DNA from: Agrypnia vestita
Taxonomy: Eukaryota > Arthropoda > Insecta > Trichoptera > Phryganeidae
Assembly: GCA_016648135.1 (NCBI GenBank)
Contig: JADDOH010010096.1
Location: 1 to 64,000 of the forward strand
Length of the DNA stretch: 64,000 nt
Reading direction: 5' to 3'
Below the pieces are notes generated by a model that was given only the letters and a program-made list of their open reading frames with translations, searched no databases and had not been told where the DNA came from. This document shows positions 1 to 11,088 of the stretch, piece after piece (the first letter of the stretch is position 1; every line of letters begins with the position of its first letter). Made by a program: the position numbers and the translations under genes.

Positions 1-482
1 TAATATTTTATCTGATTAAATAATTTAGTTTGAGTCATTTTGACAAGATATCCATTTATAAAATATATAAAACCTATTGAAAAAAAAATTAAAATGACAT
101 ATTTCAAAACAAAAATGTTATAAAAAACGCATGAAAAAAAATTGTGAAATTTTGTTCACTTTGCCGCAAGGGTCGCCTTAACACATGTGCAATGTAATTC
201 GAATCAAATTAAAAAAATTACAAAGTTAAATTTCGTGTAAAATAAAATAATCATATTGCACCTCAAAGTGTTTACCGTATCAATCAATGATATTGTTATG
301 TTATTTTCAATTTTAACCAAGATAAACTTAATTTTGGAATAGACCACCAATGGTCAGCAGAGATCGATTATTTCATTAGAAAACATTTTCTTAGATGTCG
401 CCAATAATCTTAACACCTATAAATAATCAGTTGATCCTAATGCTGTGCCAATACACATAAATATACATGTAAAAAGTGTCAT
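1..482. other. AT-rich stretch without recognisable gene
   Basis: No open frame of note, no recognisable repeat and no RNA gene was seen here. Composition is strongly AT-rich. Confidence 0.5.
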
Positions 483-985
483 TTTTACTCCCTTTATATT
501 AGCTCGTGGCGGTCTGCTTGCTTGCTTGCCGTCGAAAAAGCTTTGGATCGATTTTTAACCCTTTTCCCGTGATCCGATCGAGCTGAAACTTTGCAAGCAG
601 ACACGTGGTGACGATCAAAAAGATCTTTCAAATTTTCGTTAAAAAAATAATAATTATAGTATAATTTCGGATTTTTAGAAATTTTATTGGCTTTTTCAAA
701 TTGGAATCATTAGAAAAGTTTGATTACTAGCAACGGCGGCCCGGTAACGTCGCGGAATATTTTCTAAATTTGATTTACTCCGTCGGTATACATAATAGGT
801 ACTTCACTACGAATTTCGAAAATCTAAATTGACTCACAAATTTTTTTAGAATTTAATCTTCAAAGCATGAAATTTCTTATCAAAGCTCAAAACATCTGAC
901 ATTTTAGAAATATATTAATTGCTGTAAGTTTAGTGTTATGTTATATGTTTTAATTCGTCTTTAATTGTTACTTTTTTTAATAATT
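483..985 (+). repeat. Short interspersed repeat family B (ACTCCC...GGGAGT), 3'-truncated copy
   Basis: The stretch opens with TTTTTACTCCCTTTATATTA and continues with the CTCGTGGCG block, TTTTAACCCTTTTCCCGTGA and GAGCTGAAACTTTGCAAGCA, all shared with copies near 10.08, 10.66, 24.24 and 60.18 kb. Its middle (an AACGGCGGCCCG block near 732-745) matches the 60.2-60.6 kb copy most closely. The usual end, AAGGGAGTATAATAAAAACT, is missing. ACTCCCTT at one end and AAGGGAGT at the other look like short terminal inverted repeats, so a MITE-type non-autonomous element is likely. I see no coding capacity. The superfamily is not determined. Confidence 0.7.
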
Positions 986-1575
986 TACTTCCACGACATT
1001 TTCTCAGCGCCTAAGCAAAAAAAAACATTTCTTTCTCTGAAAGAATGGTGTTTTCTTAATTTTCACTTTCATGAAGTAAACATTTTAAAAATTCACACTA
1101 CTCCAATCCTAGGTTGACCATACTTTACACTTTAAGTATTTTATACGTGAAGGAAATAAACAGATTAAATTAATAAATACTCAGATCCATTGCACACCAT
1201 TACACCGACATTTTCCATGTCTCTGCAATGTGGGTTTATTGAATTATTTTCAATACTGCATCTGGTTTGTTCTACACGAGAGAAAAGCACCTCCCTTTCC
1301 TGTTCGCTGCTATTTCACGGAGTATCAGCTCCCGCGTGACAGATGCACGCCCCGCTCGGTGTTCACATCACGTGTCCGACAGTGTCGCCAGAGCAGAGCT
1401 AACCGCCGCCGGTCTACGGAGATTTATCTCCTGGGAATGGATCCTCTTACACATTCTCCAGGCAGACGTGCCTCTTCCAGCTTCCTTTCCTCCTGTACCT
1501 CCTAATCAAACATTCATAGAATAAAATTGTTTTTTTTGAATAAGACAATACCTTATAACCAAATTATACTATTGT
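986..1575. other. Non-coding stretch with a GC-richer island (about 1295-1505)
   Basis: No supported gene. Two overlapping 85-91 codon frames at 1230-1524 lie in a GC-richer island and in competing phases; neither looks like a protein family. The island (CACGTG near 1369, several CG-rich words) stands out from its AT-rich flanks and may be regulatory sequence. Confidence 0.35.
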
Positions 1576-1972
1576 AATTTGGTTATTCATTATGAATATA
1601 ATTAAACGAATTAACTTAGTTCATCATCACTTAATTTTTGGTAAAACCAACGGGTTTTGGAAGAAACGTTCCTTCGCCAGGGTATACTTAATACTAATTA
1701 AGCTTTACAAAATTATGAACAATCATATCTCAGTGTCAAGTGTCCAAAGGGGGTCTATTATAAATAACAAAAAAATTGTAACTTACAGTCCTATCTTGAA
1801 TATGTTCCCTTTCACCCTATCACCAGTTTCTTTCCCACCCTTCACTTGAACACTTAACTCTGAGGTATGATTGTTCATAATTTTGAATAGTTTAATTATT
1901 ATTATGTATACCCTGAAAAATTAAGTGGTGATGAACTAAGCTAATTCGTTTAATTATATTTATAACCAAATT
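1576..1972. mobile_element. Penelope-like foldback element remnant
   Basis: Inverted arms of roughly 60 bp lie at 1576-1640 and 1914-1972 (for example AATTAACTTAGTTCATCATC against its near reverse complement GATGAACTAAGCTAATT). Between them, a + strand frame around 1750-1848 ends in INNKKIVTYSPILNMFPF followed by a proline-rich tail. That pattern resembles the C-terminal tail after the GIY-YIG domain of the PLE remnant at 40.9-41.26 kb. A hammerhead-like motif sits in the left arm on the minus strand. I read this as a damaged PLE with terminal repeats in inverted orientation. Confidence 0.55.
1646..1683 (-). ncRNA. Hammerhead-ribozyme-like motif (degenerate core)
   Basis: On the minus strand the order is ACC (stem I), CTGGCGA (core, one change from CTGANGA), one extra A, stem II GGAA/TTCC, AAA in place of GAAA, stem III AC..GT, T, and GGT closing stem I. 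Stems I and II pair fully. The core changes suggest a dead copy. Confidence 0.4.
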
Positions 1973-2787
1973 AACTGATTTTTCTCAATACTCCTTTCAC
2001 AGTTTAGCATATCTGCAGAGTCAAACTATTAAAATAAACATTTGTTTTAAAATTTTGCAGTTTTCTTTTATAATATTTCTTCCAGTTATTGTCGTACACC
2101 TTGCCTTTTCTTATCTTATTTCCTGAAAGATATCAATGCGCTTATAGTAAATAACTGTGAATTGTAATTGAACACTTATTTTTAGATACCCGTTATACTA
2201 GTAAATAGATCGCAAATTATAAGACTCGAATAAAACTACTTAACTAACGTGAAAATAAAATGATGATCTCAATACTGACATATGACAATACTGACAATGA
2301 ATAATAATTAACTGCCACAGAACAGGTTTTTACCTAGTGTAGCAGTTATTAGTATCTTGTATTAACTAATGTAAATGTAAATAAACAATAAATAAATACT
2401 ATTAAATAAAAATTTATATCTATGCTCGCCCTTACCACTCTGCTGTTAACAACTCGACTACCTCGCTACTACCATGATGCAAAAAATGGCTCCAAATTTC
2501 AAAGAAATAACACATTTGAAATATATTTTCCACAAAGTCTTCGCGCGAAGTTTGCGACCTGCAGACACCCGCGTGACCTCCCTCCCCCCGCACCCTGCCG
2601 GCAGCGCGACCCTCACGGGGTGTTAACTCCACGACGCGTTAGCAAGATTACATTTTTAGCAGGGTCGTAAATTAACATACAATATTGTTGGTGCGACGAT
2701 AATAGCCGTACGGGGCTAAACTAAATCGTAAGGTAGATATCGACAATCGCTTCTTAACTGTAGTCGTATAGCGATTAAACCAATATT
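1973..2787. other. Gene-free stretch with GC-rich island at about 2530-2650
   Basis: No protein family is recognised. The GC-rich island (CGCGCGAAG, CGGCAGCGCGACC, CACGACGCG) is unique in the window and flanked by AT-rich sequence; overlapping frames on both strands there are composition artefacts. A regulatory element or a decayed CpG-rich sequence are both possible. Confidence 0.35.
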
Positions 2788-3618
2788 TTTTTATTTATTA
2801 ATACCCTGCAGGGCTTTTACAAATAAATAGGTCAAGTGTACATTTATATAATGGATAATTTAAAGAAAAAATAATAATAACATACAAAAATATTAATGAC
2901 ATAAGGCGGAAATCAAATTTTTAAAATGCAGATATATAAAGATAAATATAATAAAAATTTAAAAGTAAAAACCAAGTATATAACAAAGCAGAAGCACAAG
3001 AAAAATAATATAACAAAAATGTTACATAACAGTTAGTTATCTCACTCAATAAACAATCAAAACAAATACAAATGAATTACTTAAGTCCAATTTGCAAATA
3101 CGAGTAATCTTTCAAAACACCTTTTAAAATATGTTTGAATAATATAAAGTTGTTGACAAAGACGTCAAGTTGCTCACGTCTGTTTGCTAGTCTAGGAGGC
3201 CTTTGCAGTGGGGAATTAATGACGTAGTTGGTAGCTGCAGTTTTCACGGCATAATCTGCATGACTTCTGGTTATGCGAGACGGAGCACGCAAGCAGATAC
3301 GTTTTAGTAGTTGAGGATAGTCGTAGTATAATTTATTAATTTGTGTAAAAATAGAAAGTCCGTCACTACTCTTCTAATCTCTAGTTTATCGAGAAAGCTA
3401 AAAGATCTAAAAATGTTGTAATCAATGTTACTTGACGGTATGTTAAGCTTATAATTGATAAATCTAAGAAACTTATTTTGAACTTTCTCTATATTACTCA
3501 TGTGAACTGTATAATGAGGGCTCCGTGCAACTGTATTAAATTCTAGTATTGGTCGAATCAGGGTCTTGAATAATAATATGAAAGTTTCAACTGTCTGTAC
3601 AACTAATCTGAGATACAT
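2788..3618 (-). mobile_element. Jockey/CR1-like LINE 3' end
   Basis: The element runs on the minus strand. Its 3' end is at the low coordinate, where a TTTATTTATTA tail is followed by ACCCTGCAGGGCTTTTACAA. The second LINE family member at 43.3-44.1 kb carries a similar word, CGCCCTTATGGGCTTTTACA, at the same place. About 290 bp of 3' UTR precede the decayed RT C-terminal coding region (see the pseudogene entry). The copy is 5'-truncated, which is normal for LINEs. Confidence 0.75.
3077..3618 (-). pseudogene. Reverse transcriptase C-terminal region, jockey-like LINE, frameshifted
   Basis: The first part (3304-3618) reads LIRPILEFNTVARSPH, IEKVQNKFLRFINYKLNI and LDKLEIRRVVTDFLFLHKL. This is the thumb/C-terminal signature of jockey-clade ORF2 (RP.LE.....WSPH, IE.VQ..FLRFI). 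A second frame at 3077-3292 continues with APSRITRSHADYAVKTAATN and FVNNFILFKHILKGVL, aligned in order with the ending of the better copy at 43567-44124. The break between the two frames lies near 3295. The catalytic FADD-containing part is absent. It is a dead fragment. Confidence 0.8.
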
Positions 3619-4794
3619 ATAAGAAACGTTTCAGAGTTATGAATACCCAAGGGATGGTGTCCACACGAGGATGCCTCGACACTGCAAGTGTCTAGATACC
3701 TTTTGTCTCGGAGGCCTTATCTTAGTGTGCACGATATACACTTTCTGATTTCCCACGTGGTCCGCTATCGCCTCAGCATTGTTTTTTAATAACACCGTTG
3801 TTCGGTTTGGCTTCTTCCCATTTCGGCTGCAGATTCTGTAAGGGCGGCACCTCACCGCGCAGTCGCGGTGAGATATGATCAGGAAAACCCTCGGGCATTT
3901 AAATATGAAAAGAAAATTCTTAATATTGTTTCACGAAACCTAACACCAACAAAATTTAAATAATAATTGAAAGCTTTGCTTTTATGAAAGCGCCCTCTGA
4001 ACCGCGTCGGGAATGGTCGAGTTTAATTTTTAAAGAATAATAAATACGGAAGAAATTATAAAGAGAATTTCTGTTTGCCGGGCGATTGCGATTCCGAGAA
4101 ATGAATAGAAACGCTTTCTTTCTTCTCAAAATAATGTTGAAATATTCCGATATAATGTCGGAGATCAAATTGAGAAAAAATACGGATATTGCGAAATGTA
4201 CCCTTGAGCAGGTGTATTCTGCGCAACTGATTTTCCCGGATTCGACGAAAATTCGGCATTTAATCGTTTTTCCGCGAAAAGCCATTAGTAGTATTTTTAA
4301 TTCAAGGAACCTCTCTGTGCCGCGAAGACAGAATGTCTTTAAATATCCCCTCGCACCTGTTAAAGAAATGGAAGAATTCTCCCGCGGTTTTTACTAATGC
4401 GGGCAACACTTCACAAAGTCTTTTGGGATTTTTGAGGTATGAATTTTCATTTCAATTTTCGTCGAAACACTCCGATGAAAAAATATTTTCCGTGTTCTTA
4501 TTTGAAGGTAAATATTTACTATTGACGATCGTTGAATATCTAAATATTTATCAATCTATTCAGAATATAAAGGGACACAATTGTACAAAGAATGTGCTAA
4601 ATATATACATCAGTGAATATTTCACACTTTGCTGAACCCTTTTTGGTAAATATTAATAATGTATACATATTTTATAAAGAATCTCTTCTTTCGAATCGCT
4701 TCCGCTTTACTTGAGACAGAAGGGGGTCGTGTATGTTCAGTATCTATTAAGTTGCGCATCCACAGGCCTTAGAGATGCGCGCGAGAAGGGATGA
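3619..4794. other. Gene-free stretch; several overlapping spurious frames
   Basis: Open frames of 67-109 codons occur on both strands at 3637-4635, but they overlap in conflicting phases and none resembles a known family. A strong short hairpin sits at 3851-3872 (separate entry). No repeat copy was found elsewhere in the window. Confidence 0.4.
3851..3872. repeat. Perfect 9-bp stem, 4-nt loop hairpin
   Basis: CTCACCGCG, loop CAGT, then CGCGGTGAG. The stem is perfect and GC-rich in an AT-rich setting. The function is unknown. Confidence 0.6.
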
Positions 4795-5426
4795 AAATTG
4801 ATCCATATATTTCTTAAGGGGATACCCACCCCGGGAGCCTGAAATTTAAGTGAAAGTTTGGTGATGTTTTACAAGCATTTCAATGATTAATTATTTAAAA
4901 AAATATTGGCACTTAATGAATTAAATATTAAACATGTTATGTTTTTAAAAAAGAAAACATAATACCTTCGTCACGTCTTTCATTCCTTTCCGTGAGTGGG
5001 TTCCATCTCTCCCCAATTCATGTTTTACCGAAACAGAAAAAAATATTATTATTAAGAAATGATGTATCTACTCGTATAACAGCATTTCCGATTAGGAAAA
5101 AAACCGGCTTTTGTAAAATTAAGCAACATTAAAAAAAATGCCTTAATTTTTTTTAAAACGATTGTTTTTAACAAATGATTTATCGGATTTAAAAATCCGT
5201 ACGCTCCATCATTGATGTTTCATTTCTAAATAAGTACCTGACCTTTTCTTCTGTCTCGAAATGGACGCGATGTGGCCATTTTTTTTCAAAAATTTTCCAG
5301 TTAACTTATAATTTAATATGTTCCTTAATTGAAAATGAAATATTGATTGTTAATGACTGTTTTTTTATGTTATAAAACTTCGCATAATATATCGTTTTGT
5401 GGTAGAGTAACACATTTTGATAACGA
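4795..5426. repeat. Weak interspersed repeat (GAGCCTGAAATTTA family) and AT-rich flank
   Basis: AAGGGGATACCCACCCCGGG followed by AGCCTGAAATTTAAG resembles the starts at about 26538 (AAGGGGTTATAATACTCGAG, then AGCCTGAAATTTATG) and 26872 (AAGGGGTTACCAACC, then AGCCTGAAATTAAT). The rest is AT-rich without a recognisable gene. The class of this repeat is unknown. Confidence 0.45.
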
Positions 5427-5872
5427 CAAAGGGCTCCTACTTACTTACTTAGCCACACTCTTCTGTCCTGACATACAACTCTCGCCTCATCCACATTCAT
5501 ACATCTTCGTATGCAAGCTCGCCGGTTGTTGAGGCTTCTAACGGGACCATTTTCCAGTACCTGGTTAATCTGGTCATGCCACGTCTTCCGCGGTCGCCCT
5601 CTCTTTCTGGCGACATCGATACTTGCATTCTATAGTATATCTTTCTTACCATTCTTTACTCATTCATTCGCTCAATATGCCCAAACCATCTGAGCGACCC
5701 TTTTTTAATTCTATTAATTATATTAAGATCAGCTTTACATTCGTTCCTAATATCTGCATTCTTTACTCTATCATAAATTGATTTGTCACACATACATCTG
5801 AGGGATCTCATCTCCACTGCTATACTCTACTTTCGTTCCTCTTTTGCCAGCTCCGGGCTCAAAGGGCTCCTA
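5427..5872 (-). mobile_element. 5'-truncated LINE with 13-bp target-site duplication
   Basis: The flanks CAAAGGGCTCCTA at 5427-5439 and 5860-5872 are identical, giving a clean 13-bp target-site duplication around a 420-bp insert. The insert is on the minus strand: its 3' tail is the CTTACTTACTTAG run at 5440, and it carries the antisense of the endonuclease/RT C-terminal end seen in clearer form at 63447-63794 (frames for RWFGHIERMNE and GRPRKTWHDQIN are recognisable with indels). Sister fragments lie at 18.75-19.15, 49.78-50.06, 62.38 and 63.44 kb. The AAGT-type tail and 5' truncation fit target-primed reverse transcription. RTE-like is the best guess for the clade. Confidence 0.85.
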
Positions 5873-6505
5873 ATTTTTATTAATGGTTTATATACCGATT
5901 AATTGCTTTATTATTTTTCAATATTCGTAAGAAATTTTTGTAAATGTTAGTACGTATCGTATATAAATTTATTTATTTAATTAGTTGATTTCCGTATTCG
6001 GTTAAGTTAAGTTAAGTCTTAAACATTATTACGGTAATGTTTAGTTAAATCACACAACACTGGTAACCGCGGACCGAACAGTGTTTAGTACCGTATGCAC
6101 TTTGTGCTCGTATTGCACTAACTAAACTCAGTGCGGTTTTGTCATCTCGTAGTTTGGTTACGCTAGTCGCGAATTAAATTTAAAATTTAATTATTTTTCT
6201 CGTTATTATTTTTGATACAATTTTATTATTAATTTATTAAAAGGCCATCCTGATGACTGACAAATGTCTATAAATAGTTTTCATTATCAAGACCCGGTAA
6301 CAATTATTGGCACGTAATTTCCGTTGGGATACAAATCGAAATATTAATTTTAAAATCACATTAAATTTCTGGTAAGGAGGCAAAATATCGATCCCTAACT
6401 TTACGACGAAACATCCCTAATATGATGTTTCTTGTGATCCTAGATCCTATATTTATTTATATTTTATAATACACACTTAATAGCGACCGAGCCGCTTTTT
6501 TAACT
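5873..6505. other. AT-rich stretch without recognisable gene
   Basis: No supported gene, RNA or clear repeat was seen. Confidence 0.4.
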
Positions 6506-6700
6506 GTTCTTAGGTTTTCACGGCCGTTCAGAATCTTCTAGTTTGTGCTTTCTGGGGTAATATGCCGTATTTTTCTGACCTTTCTGCAGGGTCCCATTGC
6601 AGGGTCTTGTGCTAACACATCGGCCTTGATGATGGACCCTGCAATGAGGTCCGAAACGTTAGCCAGAAAGGTCATAAAAACATGGAATATTCCTCCGTTA
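6506..6700 (+). mobile_element. Short palindromic PLE-like element (CACGGCCGTT family)
   Basis: Begins with CTTAGGTTTTCACGGCCGTT and CAGAATCTTCTAGT and ends with GTCCGAAACGTTAGCCAGAA, AGGTCATAAAAACATGG. The two halves are inverted relative to each other around about 6600-6620, as in the copies at 23462-23663 and 44468-44660. A hammerhead-like motif lies in the right half. It is non-coding and non-autonomous. Confidence 0.65.
6622..6664 (+). ncRNA. Hammerhead-ribozyme-like motif
   Basis: TTGATGA core (C to T at the first position), an extra T, perfect stem II GGACC/GGTCC, GAA, palindromic ACGT stem III, T, then AGCC. The core change makes activity unlikely, but the architecture matches the copies at 41699, 44576 and 23550 (minus). 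Confidence 0.5.
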
Positions 6701-7833
6701 TTTCTTTGTATACATTTTTTTACCTTTATCCTTTTTTAACTTAATAATCTTTATTTATTGTTTTTGTTTATTTCTTTATTATACCTTTATTTAAAATAAA
6801 GGAATATAAATAAACCATAAAATATGTGTTTTGGAGATATCAATTTGCGATTTTCAACCATGAAATTAAAGGGAGAAAAAAAATATTAGTATAATAAGGT
6901 ACGTATACGTTACTAATTATTATTTTCTTTTACTGGTTTCGTATTTGTGTGTATAAATATCTCCAATGCTCTCGCGATAAGATGTGTAAAATGAATTACC
7001 ATATTTAAACATTAATATTTATTTATGTTAATATAGGTTTTCTTTAAATTAAATCATTCTACGTACCTATGTAGGTATTCCAACAAAAAAAAATCTGAAA
7101 ATTCTTCAATTTGAATTAATTTTGTTGCGATGATTTTGTCTTCAAATAAAGTAGTACATAACTACTAGGGTTTGAATACAGCAGTATATTTATTTCGGGT
7201 AAATTTATCTGCGCACTGAAGAATGTTAGGTTTATTTGTTTCTTGTATCTTTCTCCGTTTGATGTAGATAAGAAAAATCAGAAAGAGGGCAGGTACACAT
7301 CCTCAAAAAAATTCAATCAAAATAAAATAATTCTACTTTTCTGCAATCGAAATATCTTTTGCGAATGCTTTGTTTGTTATTATTTCAAACGTACTCTCCA
7401 TTAAATTGAGTTGCGTAAAAAATACGTTTACATTTTTTTCTATATATTTCTGAAGTCTGCCATAAATGGAGTACAGGCTGCTTTCATCACGCGAATGATG
7501 GCTCATTTGCCGTGACATCTGGAGACATCTGCCGGTGACAGCTGAAATGGCTTATCCAGTTCGTGCTAAGAAACAACGGACCCTCAAAGACGTCATGAAA
7601 TTTCAACTCGATAATGTCACGGGCCGCCTAAATTGTGGCCTGGAATACCCGACACACCATTTCAGCTACGGAAAAAGCGGTTTTGTGTGCTCAAAGCAAT
7701 TTCTGCAACTAATACTCGCGCAGTGTGTGCGCGAAGTCGTACATTTTAATACTGCAACGATCCTTTATGAATGAGCCCCTCCACTGCCAACTTCGTACTG
7801 AATAATTGCCCTCAGTAGCGCTACACCATTGTG
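6701..7833. other. Gene-free stretch
   Basis: Frames at 7333-7518 (minus) and 7535-7774 (plus) overlie a compositionally more balanced segment, about 7500-7800. Neither resembles a known protein, and the plus one would need GTG or an internal ATG. Nothing else was recognised. Confidence 0.35.
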
Positions 7834-7911
7834 CGACGAATGTTTACAATCAAATTCGTGTATAACGAGATCCGACGAATGTTCACAATCAAATTCGTGT
7901 ATAACGAGATC
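7834..7911 (+). repeat. Direct tandem duplication, 39-bp unit x 2
   Basis: The unit CGACGAATGTTTACAATC... starts at 7834 and again at 7873 with one C/T difference. It creates the repeated RRMFTIKFVYNEI string in a spurious frame. Confidence 0.85.
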
Positions 7912-8099
7912 CGAGAAACCTTCAAAAATTGTTCGTTACAAACTTCGACGTTCGAGTCAATTTATATCTTAAAACTTGAAAATCAGAAAAATACCTTCAT
8001 ATATCGCTTGCGAATAAGCCTTCCATAATGATCTGAACACAGTTTAACTCGCTGTTTACAGATTCTTTATTACGAATGTTTTTAATTCAATTATTTTTT

Positions 8100-8345
8100 A
8101 TTCAAGAGGGAAAACCTACCTACGAAGCGCGAAAAAAATGCGATTTTTTTAAAGAAAACCTATATGAATTATGGTATTTGTATCATTTCTACATGAAAAT
8201 ACATACATTTAAAAATATGTAAAAAAATTTTTTTTTAAATATTCCACATTGGCGGAAAATTCTTGGGTTCTGTCGACTGCCGAAAAAAAAGGTCCTCCGC
8301 GGTGACCACTCCCATTTCATCTGTAATCATCAGAATAAAAATAAA
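8100..8345 (-). repeat. Repeat family D copy (inverse of 38460-38703)
   Basis: About 245 bp match the plus strand at 38460-38703 in reverse orientation: GTGGTCACCGCGGAGGACCT, AACCCAAGAATTTTCCGCC, TTTCATGTAGAAATGATAC and GCTTCGTAGGTAGGT. Both copies keep a short open stretch VVTAEDLFF. The element class is unknown. Confidence 0.75.
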
Positions 8346-10078
8346 AACAAAGATTATCAAAATTGACACATTATAATTTATGAACTTTAGGTTTTTGACA
8401 AAATGGGCGTTTGAATTTAAATATCGATTTTTAGGCATAAAATCTGTTAATTATGCCGATAAAAAAAAATTAAGTCACTAAAAAAAACCTACGACAAAGA
8501 ATATATAATTATGTATAAAATAACCACTAGAAATTTCAAGTTGATCGGTTCAGTGGTTGCCGAGATATTTTGGTCACCGATTTTCATAACATGATTTCGA
8601 GTAAAACGCTTTTGAATATTAGCAATGAATAAATCGCGAAATTTTTCAACTTACGTAAAATCATCGAATTCAGATCCATAATATAGGTACTTTATTTTCG
8701 TTAGAATTCCTATATCATCGAGCACTCTTCACAAACATAATAGAAATAGGTCTTACGTTTCTATTACGAAAGAGCCCGATTGGCAGCTACCTGTATTATT
8801 TATTTTTGTTTTTAGTCATACGTGACTTACATTGTCTCATTATTTCAATTTTGCAATGATGATTCGAGAAATGGAAACTGCAACAAGTATGTGTATTTTT
8901 TACTATTTATATACGTTTAATGTGATTTGAATTTTTACTATTTGCATACATTAAAGTGAATATCGAAAGAGAAAAAAAAATCGAAAAATAACTTCTACAT
9001 AACGTTTCCTTACGTAAAGAATATATACTAATATAAACAATCTAGATCTCCATATCCAATTACTTTCGGAATTGAAGAAAATACGTAAGGAATGGTCCCC
9101 GACCGCACACGCATTTTTTTAAATTTTATTTATGTTGACTTGTATTATTCACCGACTTTACAATGCCGCTAAACATATTATCCCCATAGTTGAAAACCTT
9201 TGATTGCGCAATTGTGGAAGAAAAATATAATTTTCCTACAGCAATACGTGTAGGCCTAAGGGTGTTGCAAGATATTGCCTCCCCCGCTTGGTTTCACCCC
9301 CATTGGCTGAACTTTATTGAAAAATAAAACTTTTAAGATTTCGGAAAGCATATTATTTAACATCGCAGTTTTAAATAAACATAAAAGCAGCCATCTCTTC
9401 CACAAAACAAGTGTAAATTGGATTTGATTGAATTGCGAACAAAGAAACGCTTTGAAAAGCGCGCGTAATTTTCGACTGTTTTCATCATTAACAGAATTCT
9501 GGAGGGAAATAGAAAAAAAATGGCGCGCTTTTGATGTTTCTTCATTATTTAATTTACATTGATTTAATTGAAAGAACTTTGAATGAATTGGAAGCTCATT
9601 GAATCTAATCTTTGCAAAAATCTGAAGTCTTTTATTAACAAAATATTCCATAAAAATTTTGAATTTAATGACAGACGTATTTTGTTTCTTTGAAAATTTC
9701 TGTACATCTTCTCTCTTATTTGAGAATAAAAAATTACCATGGTATTATTGTACGTACTTAAGACGGTCTCAAAATTTAGCCAAGCTGTTTATCAATTTAA
9801 TTATTCATAAAAGATTCATAAAATTTTTATGACAACTAGTGGAGTTACAAATGTACAAATCTAGTTGAATGATAGAAATATATCCACCAATTTGCCGGTC
9901 ATGTTTGTAACATTCACAGTCGCATCCGAATAAATATTGCCATATCGCCGGTTACGTAGAAAGTTTTGTTTTTATAATAAATGTAACCTCTCAGCAAATA
10001 AACAGTGCAATATTTTGTAAAGCTGAGCTTTTAAATTCGGTTGTTTATAATTCGGCTTTTTGTTTATTCAGAAAGCCT
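8346..10078. other. Gene-free AT-rich stretch
   Basis: The longest frame is a 131-codon minus-strand one at 9256-9651, with no recognisable domain and Lys/Phe/Asn-rich composition typical of AT-rich noise. No other feature can be supported. Confidence 0.4.
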
Positions 10079-10079
10079 C

Positions 10080-10487
10080 GAGCTATTATATATAACTCGT
10101 GGCGTCTGTCTGTCTGATTGACGCAAAAATTTTGGATCGATTTTTAACCCTTTTGACGTGATCCAATCGAGCTGAAACTTTGCAAGCACGCTCGTGGCGA
10201 CGATAAAAGAGATCTATCAAATTTTCGTTAAAAAATTAATAAATTTTTGGATTTTTCAAATTTTGAATGGTTTTTTCATAAAATTTATTAAGTTGTATAA
10301 AAATATTTCAACGCGTCTGGTAGATGCGAAACCTGATTAAAGTATAATTATGGATTTTTGGAAATTTTTTATTACTCCCTTTAGTAGCGTCGCCCGACCG
10401 AAGCCCAACGCGTAGGTTAAGCGACAAAAAATGTTTCAACTAGTAAATGAGAAAGGGAGTATAATAAAAACTTGTTTTTTATGGGTT
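10080..10487 (+). repeat. Repeat family B copy
   Basis: Starts inside the family at CTATTATATATAACTCGTGG, passes TTGGATCGATTTTTAACCC and GAGCTGAAACTTTGCAAGCA, and ends in AAAGGGAGTATAATAAAAAC and TTTTATGGGTTACTTTTTT. An internal block CCCTTTAGTAGCGTCGCCCG (10378 on) is shared with the 24.2 kb copy. The next copy follows 180 bp later in the same orientation. Confidence 0.8.
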
Positions 10488-10654
10488 ACTTTTTTAGATC
10501 TCATGAGAATATTAATGATAATGAAATAAATATCTCTTAATCATCCTAACATAATACCACAGTATACCCAGAACAGTAGTATATCTCCGGCCTGTCGGCA
10601 AGTTATTAGCCTACTCTTGTGTTGACACTAGGGTTGTCACTTTATTTTATGTTT

Positions 10655-11088
10655 TTTTTTACTCCCCTTATTATATATAACTCGTGGCGTCTGTCTGTCT
10701 GATTGACGCAAAAACTTTGGATCGATTTTTAACCCTTTTCCCGTGACCCAATCGAGCTGAAACTTTGCAAGCAGGCTCGTGGCGACGATCAAAGAGATCT
10801 ATCAAATTTTCGTTAAAAAATTTAATAATTATAGTATAATTTTGGATTTTTTATATTTTTAATGGTTTTTTCATACAAATTGTATGAAGAGATTCCGACG
10901 CATCTGACGCGAAGACGCGAAAACTGATAAAATAATCATTTTGGATTTTTCGAAATTTTTTATCCCTTTCGCAGCGTCGCATCCCAACGAGCCCAACGCA
11001 TAGGTTAAGCCCCAAACCAGTTTCCACTAGTAAATGAGAAAGGAAGTATAATAAAAACATGGTTTTTATGGGCTACTTTTTTTATAAT
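10655..11088 (+). repeat. Repeat family B copy, near full length
   Basis: Begins TTTTACTCCCCTTATTATAT and ends AAAGGAAGTATAATAAAAAC and TTTATGGGCTACTTTTTTTA. It is the most complete copy for both ends, with ACTCCCC/GGAAGT forming imperfect inverted termini. No coding capacity is seen. Confidence 0.8.

Noticed and set aside
4086..4635. Plus-strand frames of 100-103 codons
   Set aside because: Overlap minus-strand frames of similar length; no recognisable family.
7535..7774. 79-codon plus frame in balanced sequence
   Set aside because: Begins with GTG, no domain, no splice signals evident; could be conserved non-coding sequence.
9256..9651. 131-codon minus-strand open frame
   Set aside because: No domain, no start context, Lys/Asn/Phe-rich composition as expected from AT-rich noise, no repeat copy and no splice context.
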